Assembly (NCBI GenBank): GCA_031365425.1
Contig: JANLYB010000113.1
Span: 1 to 9,148 of the forward strand
Direction of reading: 5' to 3'
DNA: 9,148 nucleotides
Origin: JANXVY01 sp031365425
GTDB taxonomy: Bacteria; Pseudomonadota; Alphaproteobacteria; Rhizobiales; Hyphomicrobiaceae
The position numbers were made by a program, and so were the translations under genes. This document shows, one piece after another, positions 5,865-9,148 of the stretch. The number at the start of each line of letters is the position of its first letter. Within the stretch, counting starts at the first letter, position 1. The notes under the pieces are model-generated. The model saw nothing but the letters and a program-made list of their open reading frames with translations. It did not search any database and had not been told where the DNA came from.

Positions 5865-7105
5865 TGAGATTAAATATGAGCGACGCAGGTCCCAATCACA
5901 ATGCGATGAGCCCTGTCCGGTCCGTCACCGTTCTGGGCGCGACGGGTTCGGTTGGGACCAGCACGCTTGATCTTATAGGTCAAACGCCGGATACGTTCGA
6001 AATCGTGGCGCTCACGGCTCAATGCAACGCTAAGGCTCTGGCGGAGTTAGCTATTCTTCACCGCGCCAAGTTGGCCGTCATTGGCGGCGAAACCCACTAC
6101 GCCGAACTCAAGGCTCTCCTGTCGGGTACCGGCATTGCGTGTGCAGCAGGGTCTGCAGCCATTGAGGACGCGGCCTGCCAGCCTGCCGATTGCGTGATGG
6201 CCTCCATCGTCGGCGCCGCTGGGTTGAGGCCCACCTTCGCCGCAGCCAGGCAAGGCCGCCGCGTGGCGCTCGCCAACAAGGAATGCCTTGTTTCCGCCGG
6301 CGACGTTTTTCTGAGCGAAGTCAAACGCTCGGGTGCCGAACTTCTACCCGTCGACAGCGAACATTCAGGCGTGATGCAGGCGCTGGCCGGTGCCCATCCA
6401 TCCGGCATCGAAACGATCACGCTGACCGCGTCTGGTGGCCCGTTCCGGACCTGGTCTGCCGAACGGATCGCCGGTTGTACGCTCGAAGACGCGTTGCAGC
6501 ACCCCAGTTGGACTATGGGCCGTAAGATCACGATAGACAGCGCAACCCTCATGAATAAGGGCCTCGAACTGATCGAGGCGTTCCACCTGTTCCCGGTGGA
6601 AGCCCATCAACTCGCCGTCGTCGTTCACCCGCAGTCGATCATCCACGCCATGGTCAGCTACACCGACGGCTCGGTCATGGCCCAACTCGCTGCTCCCGAC
6701 ATGCGCACGCCGATTGCTATCTCGCTGTCCTGGCCGCGCCGCATGTCTGCCCCGACCGCGCGCCTCGATCTCATTAAGCTCGCGACTCTTACCTTTGAAG
6801 TGCCCGATGAAGTCCGGTTTCCCTGCCTGCGTTTGGCTCGCGAATCGCTCCACCGCGGAAAAACAGCCCCTGCGATTTTGAATGCCGCGAACGAGATCGC
6901 CGTCGCGGCCTTCTTGGATCGCAAGATCGGGTTTACCGATATTCCCAACATTGTCGATAAGACACTGGACATGGCCGATGCGCGGGGCTGTATCATTACA
7001 GCAACCACCCTCGACGATGTGCTGGAGGCAGACGCAGAGGGTCGCCGGTTGGCACAAACCCTGCTTTCTGCTACCAAGCGCTACGACCAAATCCAACTTG
7101 GTTAA
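5864..7105 (+). CDS. dxr: 1-deoxy-D-xylulose 5-phosphate reductoisomerase
   Basis: Dxr converts DXP to 2-C-methyl-D-erythritol 4-phosphate with NADPH, the first committed step of the MEP isoprenoid pathway. It supplies the precursors that uppS uses. The product is 413 aa, slightly longer than E. coli Dxr at the N-terminus. Motifs are the NADPH-binding LGATGSVG (24-31), RRVALANKECLV (132-143), the metal-binding PVDSEHS (162-168, Asp164 and Glu166), the substrate loop TASGGPFR (188-195) with HPSWTMGRK (213-221), and MNKGLELIEA (230-239, Glu235). The residue after SEH is Ser where many homologues have Asn; mycobacterial enzymes also have Ser. ATG 5864 overlaps the cdsA stop. ATG 5876 (MSDAGP) is an alternative start, and the first 17-19 residues are not conserved. 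The stop is 36 nt before rseP and in its frame. Confidence 0.96.
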   Translation: MRLNMSDAGPNHNAMSPVRSVTVLGATGSVGTSTLDLIGQTPDTFEIVALTAQCNAKALAELAILHRAKLAVIGGETHYAELKALLSGTGIACAAGSAAIEDAACQPADCVMASIVGAAGLRPTFAAARQGRRVALANKECLVSAGDVFLSEVKRSGAELLPVDSEHSGVMQALAGAHPSGIETITLTASGGPFRTWSAERIAGCTLEDALQHPSWTMGRKITIDSATLMNKGLELIEAFHLFPVEAHQLAVVVHPQSIIHAMVSYTDGSVMAQLAAPDMRTPIAISLSWPRRMSAPTARLDLIKLATLTFEVPDEVRFPCLRLARESLHRGKTAPAILNAANEIAVAAFLDRKIGFTDIPNIVDKTLDMADARGCIITATTLDDVLEADAEGRRLAQTLLSATKRYDQIQLG

Positions 7106-7141
7106 GACTTAAGCACTCGCGCAAAGAGAGAACTAAAACGC

Positions 7142-8257
7142 ATGGCCTGGATTTTCGTTCTCGTTGTTGTCGTCTTCATCCACGAGATGGGCCACTTCCT
7201 CGTGGCGCGCTGGTGCAACGTGAACGTCAAGAAGTTTTCGATCGGCATCGGCCCCGAACTCGGCGGGTTTACGGACAAGAAGGGCACCCGCTGGGTGGTC
7301 AGCCTGCTGCCGCTGGGCGGCTATGTCCAATTCATGGACGACGAGAACGGCGCGAGCATGCCTTCGCGGGACAAGATTTCCAGCATGAGCGCGGACGAGC
7401 GCAGCGGGTCCTTCCATGCCAAGCCGATCTGGCAGCGTGCTGCCGTGGTCGCCGCCGGTCCGATGGCCAACTTCCTGTCGGCCATCCTGATGTTTGCGGG
7501 TACCGCATATTTCATGGGGACCATGACGGTCCCGGCTGTGATCGAGGTTCTGCCCAACAACCCTGCCGCGGTCGCTGGTTTGAAATCAGGCGACATCATC
7601 AACAAGGTCGCTGGCCGCAAAATCGCGGACTTCGGCGACCTGTCGCGCACCATTGCTCAGGCCCCTGGAGAGGAACTCGCCTTCGACATCACCCGCGACG
7701 GGCAGGCTCTCACCATCAAAGTGACGCCCGAGAAGCGCACCGTCTCCGACAATTTCGGTGGGCAGGAAACCCGCGGCATCATCGGCGTCAAGCAGAGCGG
7801 CGATCTGTCGAAGATCCCAGTCGTCTACCCGAGTGTGCTTGGCGCCGTCGCGTCCGGTGTCGAGCAAACGTGGATGATTGCAACGACAACCTTGAGTTAC
7901 TTTTACGATGTTATCCGGAAGCAGGAGTTTCCCGACAAGATCGGCGGCATCGCAACCGTAGTTGACGTCTCTAACAAAGTAGCAACTTTTGGTTTCGGCG
8001 CGACCGTGCAGTTGATCGGCTTACTGTCCGTCAGCATCGGTTTGCTCAACCTGTTTCCGATCCCCATCCTCGATGGCGGCCACTTGATGTTCTACGCCTA
8101 TGAAGCGATCCGGGGACGACCCTTGAGCGAATCGACCCAGGAATTTGGGTTCCGCATCGGGCTTGCGGTCGTATCCATGCTGATGATTCTTGCGCTATGG
8201 AACGACAGGTTGCGCTTCCATGCCTGGTACAAGAACTTCCTGAGCCTTTTCAGCTGA
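7142..8257 (+). CDS. rseP: Site-2 intramembrane zinc metalloprotease RseP (MmpA-like)
   Basis: RseP-type S2P proteases cleave membrane-bound regulators such as anti-sigma factors in regulated intramembrane proteolysis. The product is 371 aa with one clear PDZ domain (about 125-205; VLPNNPAAVAGLKSGDIINKV at 136-156). E. coli RseP is about 450 aa with two. HEMGH at 14-18 is the zinc and catalytic HExxH motif within the first membrane segment, and NLFPIPILDGG at 303-313 carries the third zinc ligand Asp311. Other membrane segments lie near 98-126 and 335-355. The start is fixed: the codons back to the dxr stop at 7103-7105 contain no ATG, GTG, TTG or CTG, and GAGAG at 7126-7130 lies 11 nt upstream. 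The N-terminal segment before HExxH is about eight residues shorter than in E. coli. Its substrate cannot be inferred here. Confidence 0.95.
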   Translation: MAWIFVLVVVVFIHEMGHFLVARWCNVNVKKFSIGIGPELGGFTDKKGTRWVVSLLPLGGYVQFMDDENGASMPSRDKISSMSADERSGSFHAKPIWQRAAVVAAGPMANFLSAILMFAGTAYFMGTMTVPAVIEVLPNNPAAVAGLKSGDIINKVAGRKIADFGDLSRTIAQAPGEELAFDITRDGQALTIKVTPEKRTVSDNFGGQETRGIIGVKQSGDLSKIPVVYPSVLGAVASGVEQTWMIATTTLSYFYDVIRKQEFPDKIGGIATVVDVSNKVATFGFGATVQLIGLLSVSIGLLNLFPIPILDGGHLMFYAYEAIRGRPLSESTQEFGFRIGLAVVSMLMILALWNDRLRFHAWYKNFLSLFS

Positions 8258-8565
8258 TTGTTCTCAAGGCTCGACTCTGATCTAACGTCCCGCAAGTGAA
8301 TGGTTTTCACGCTTTGTAACGGCGTATTAGCTCTGCACCAAAAGGGGGGCTTTTCCTTCGCTATCTCGGATGGAATCTAGGCCGGTGACGTATTCTTGCC
8401 ACTTCCCCCTGTGTTGCTGAATCGTTAAACGTGAGGTGTTGGAAGTAACGCGTTGTTCGGGGATGGCAGTCACTAGACTGCTGTACGCGTAGGTTCCGAA
8501 CTTGAGGCCTGTGTCTACTTGGGTCTCATGAGGGAAGAGTTTCAATAACGAGGGCGGATCCGCGA
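8258..8565 (+). other. 308-bp gap between rseP and bamA
   Basis: This gap has no convincing gene. Hand-counted GC for 8281-8520 is 123/240, about 51%, below the coding sequence. It contains a small stem GTGAA 8296-8300/TTCAC 8306-8310, an AAAAG(G5)CTTTT element at 8340-8354, two GANTC (CcrM-type) sites at 8273-8277 and 8419-8423, and the two-tier hairpin at 8455-8501. A weak -35-like TTGCCA (8396-8401) has no good -10 partner. A 10-bp palindrome GCGGATCCGC (8554-8563) overlaps the bamA ribosome-binding region. The length suggests a separate bamA promoter, but I cannot place it. Confidence 0.6.
8455..8501 (+). promoter_or_regulatory. Two-tier hairpin upstream of bamA
   Basis: The inner stem GCAGTC (8466-8471)/GACTGC (8476-8481) closes an ACTA tetraloop. 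The outer stem GTTCGG (8455-8460)/CCGAAC (8496-8501) is also perfect. Two copies of the self-complementary ACGCGT (8448-8453 and 8485-8490) could pair as an alternative or a pseudoknot with the outer stem. It lies 64 nt before the bamA start and has no T tract. It may be an mRNA leader element or a dyad operator; no known motif is recognised. Confidence 0.4.
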
Positions 8566-9148
8566 ATGAATGAGTTACGGATCGCATTTTTGCGGATCGT
8601 TTGCGCTGTTGGCGCAGGGGTTACGCTGGCAGCGCCGGTCGTGCTTACGAGCGCGGTTTTTGGTAGTGCGCCGGCAGTTGCCCAGAACGCAGTCGTGCGC
8701 GAAATCAAAGTGGCGGGAAACCGGCGGGTTGAGCCCGAGACGGTCCGCTCGTATCTCCAATTCTCCGTTGGCGGCGGCTATGATGCCGGCAAGGTCGACC
8801 GTTCGATCAAGGCTCTGTTCGCAACCGGCTTGTTTTCCGACGTCAAAATCGACCGCGAAGGCGCGACGGTTCTTGTAACTGTCGTTGAAAACCCGATCAT
8901 TAATCAAGTCGCCTTTGAAGGTAACAGCGAAGTCGACACGCCGACGTTGACGGCGGAAGTTCAGTTGAAGCCGCGCACCGTGTTTACCCGCGCCAAGGCT
9001 CAGTCCGACGTCCAGCGCATCCTCGATGTCTACCGCCGTCAGGGCCGGTTTGCGGCATCGGTTCAGCCCAAGCTGATCGAGCTTGAGCAAAACCGCGTCA
9101 ACGTCGTCTATGAAATCACCGAAGGCGGCGCGACCAAGGTCAAGGGTA
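8566..9148 (+). CDS. bamA: Outer membrane assembly factor BamA, N-terminal part (3' end outside window)
   Basis: BamA (Omp85/YaeT) is the core of the BAM complex that folds beta-barrel proteins into the outer membrane. The window holds 194 codons of what is normally a protein of about 750-850 aa. Residues 1-39 form a Sec signal peptide: a short polar start with Arg5 and Arg10, a hydrophobic stretch from about 11 to 33, and APAVA before a likely cut after Ala39. POTRA 1 begins near 43 (VVREIKVAGNRRVEPETVRSYL is read as 43-64; VVENPIINQVAFEGNSEV spans its end and the start of POTRA 2, about 106-123). POTRA 2 includes VQRILDVYRRQGRFAASVQPKL (149-170). The ATG at 8566 is the only usable in-frame start; GAGGGCGGA at 8550-8558 is the ribosome binding site. 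An overlapping ATG at 8570 is out of frame. Following rseP, the order is typical of proteobacteria. Confidence 0.95.
   Translation, partial: MNELRIAFLRIVCAVGAGVTLAAPVVLTSAVFGSAPAVAQNAVVREIKVAGNRRVEPETVRSYLQFSVGGGYDAGKVDRSIKALFATGLFSDVKIDREGATVLVTVVENPIINQVAFEGNSEVDTPTLTAEVQLKPRTVFTRAKAQSDVQRILDVYRRQGRFAASVQPKLIELEQNRVNVVYEITEGGATKVKG

Noticed and set aside
8327..8587. 86-codon minus-strand ORF filling most of the rseP-bamA gap
   Set aside because: No ribosome binding site before its ATG, frequent codons rare in this genome (TTA, CTA, AGG, ACA), no GC bias at third positions, overlap with the bamA start and no recognised family. It is most likely chance in a lower-GC gap.

Overview
The window carries the conserved proteobacterial block rpsB-tsf-pyrH-frr-uppS-cdsA-dxr-rseP-bamA, all on the + strand. 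Gene order, GC-rich codon use (hand counts of about 60-65% GC in coding stretches) and an S2 protein with a C-terminal helix-hairpin-helix-like extension point to an alphaproteobacterium, perhaps Hyphomicrobiales or a relative. That rank is inference; no rRNA is present to settle it.

Layout. Positions 1-119 hold the last 38 codons of an unrecognised gene. Its stop codon is supplied by an AT-rich heptamer array (about 103-179), and a GGGACAG-type imperfect inverted repeat follows (179-232). Positions 233-552 are the upstream and leader region of rpsB: a candidate promoter at 317-345, a small intrinsic terminator at 397-418 inside a longer potential helix, and a two-tier hairpin at 446-481. Then come rpsB (553-1557), tsf (1734-2654), pyrH (2780-3511), frr (3571-4128), uppS (4210-4986), cdsA (4983-5864), dxr (5864-7105), rseP (7142-8257), a 308-bp gap of only about 51% GC with a two-tier hairpin, and the first 194 codons of bamA (8566 to the window end).

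Functionally, rpsB, tsf and frr serve translation (30S assembly, EF-Tu recycling, ribosome recycling). pyrH makes UDP for RNA, sugar-nucleotide and lipid precursors. dxr and uppS lead from the MEP pathway to undecaprenyl diphosphate, the cell-wall lipid carrier. cdsA makes CDP-diacylglycerol for phospholipids. rseP and bamA act in envelope stress signalling and outer-membrane protein assembly.

The genes themselves look ordinary and intact. The less ordinary material lies between them: intrinsic-terminator-like hairpins before rpsB and in the rpsB/tsf, tsf/pyrH and frr/uppS gaps, which suggest this nominal operon is divided or attenuated. By contrast, uppS-cdsA-dxr are joined by 1-4 nt overlaps, with rseP 36 nt further on. 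No clearly novel multi-gene system is visible. The best candidates for undescribed features are the structured rpsB and bamA leaders and the heptamer array.
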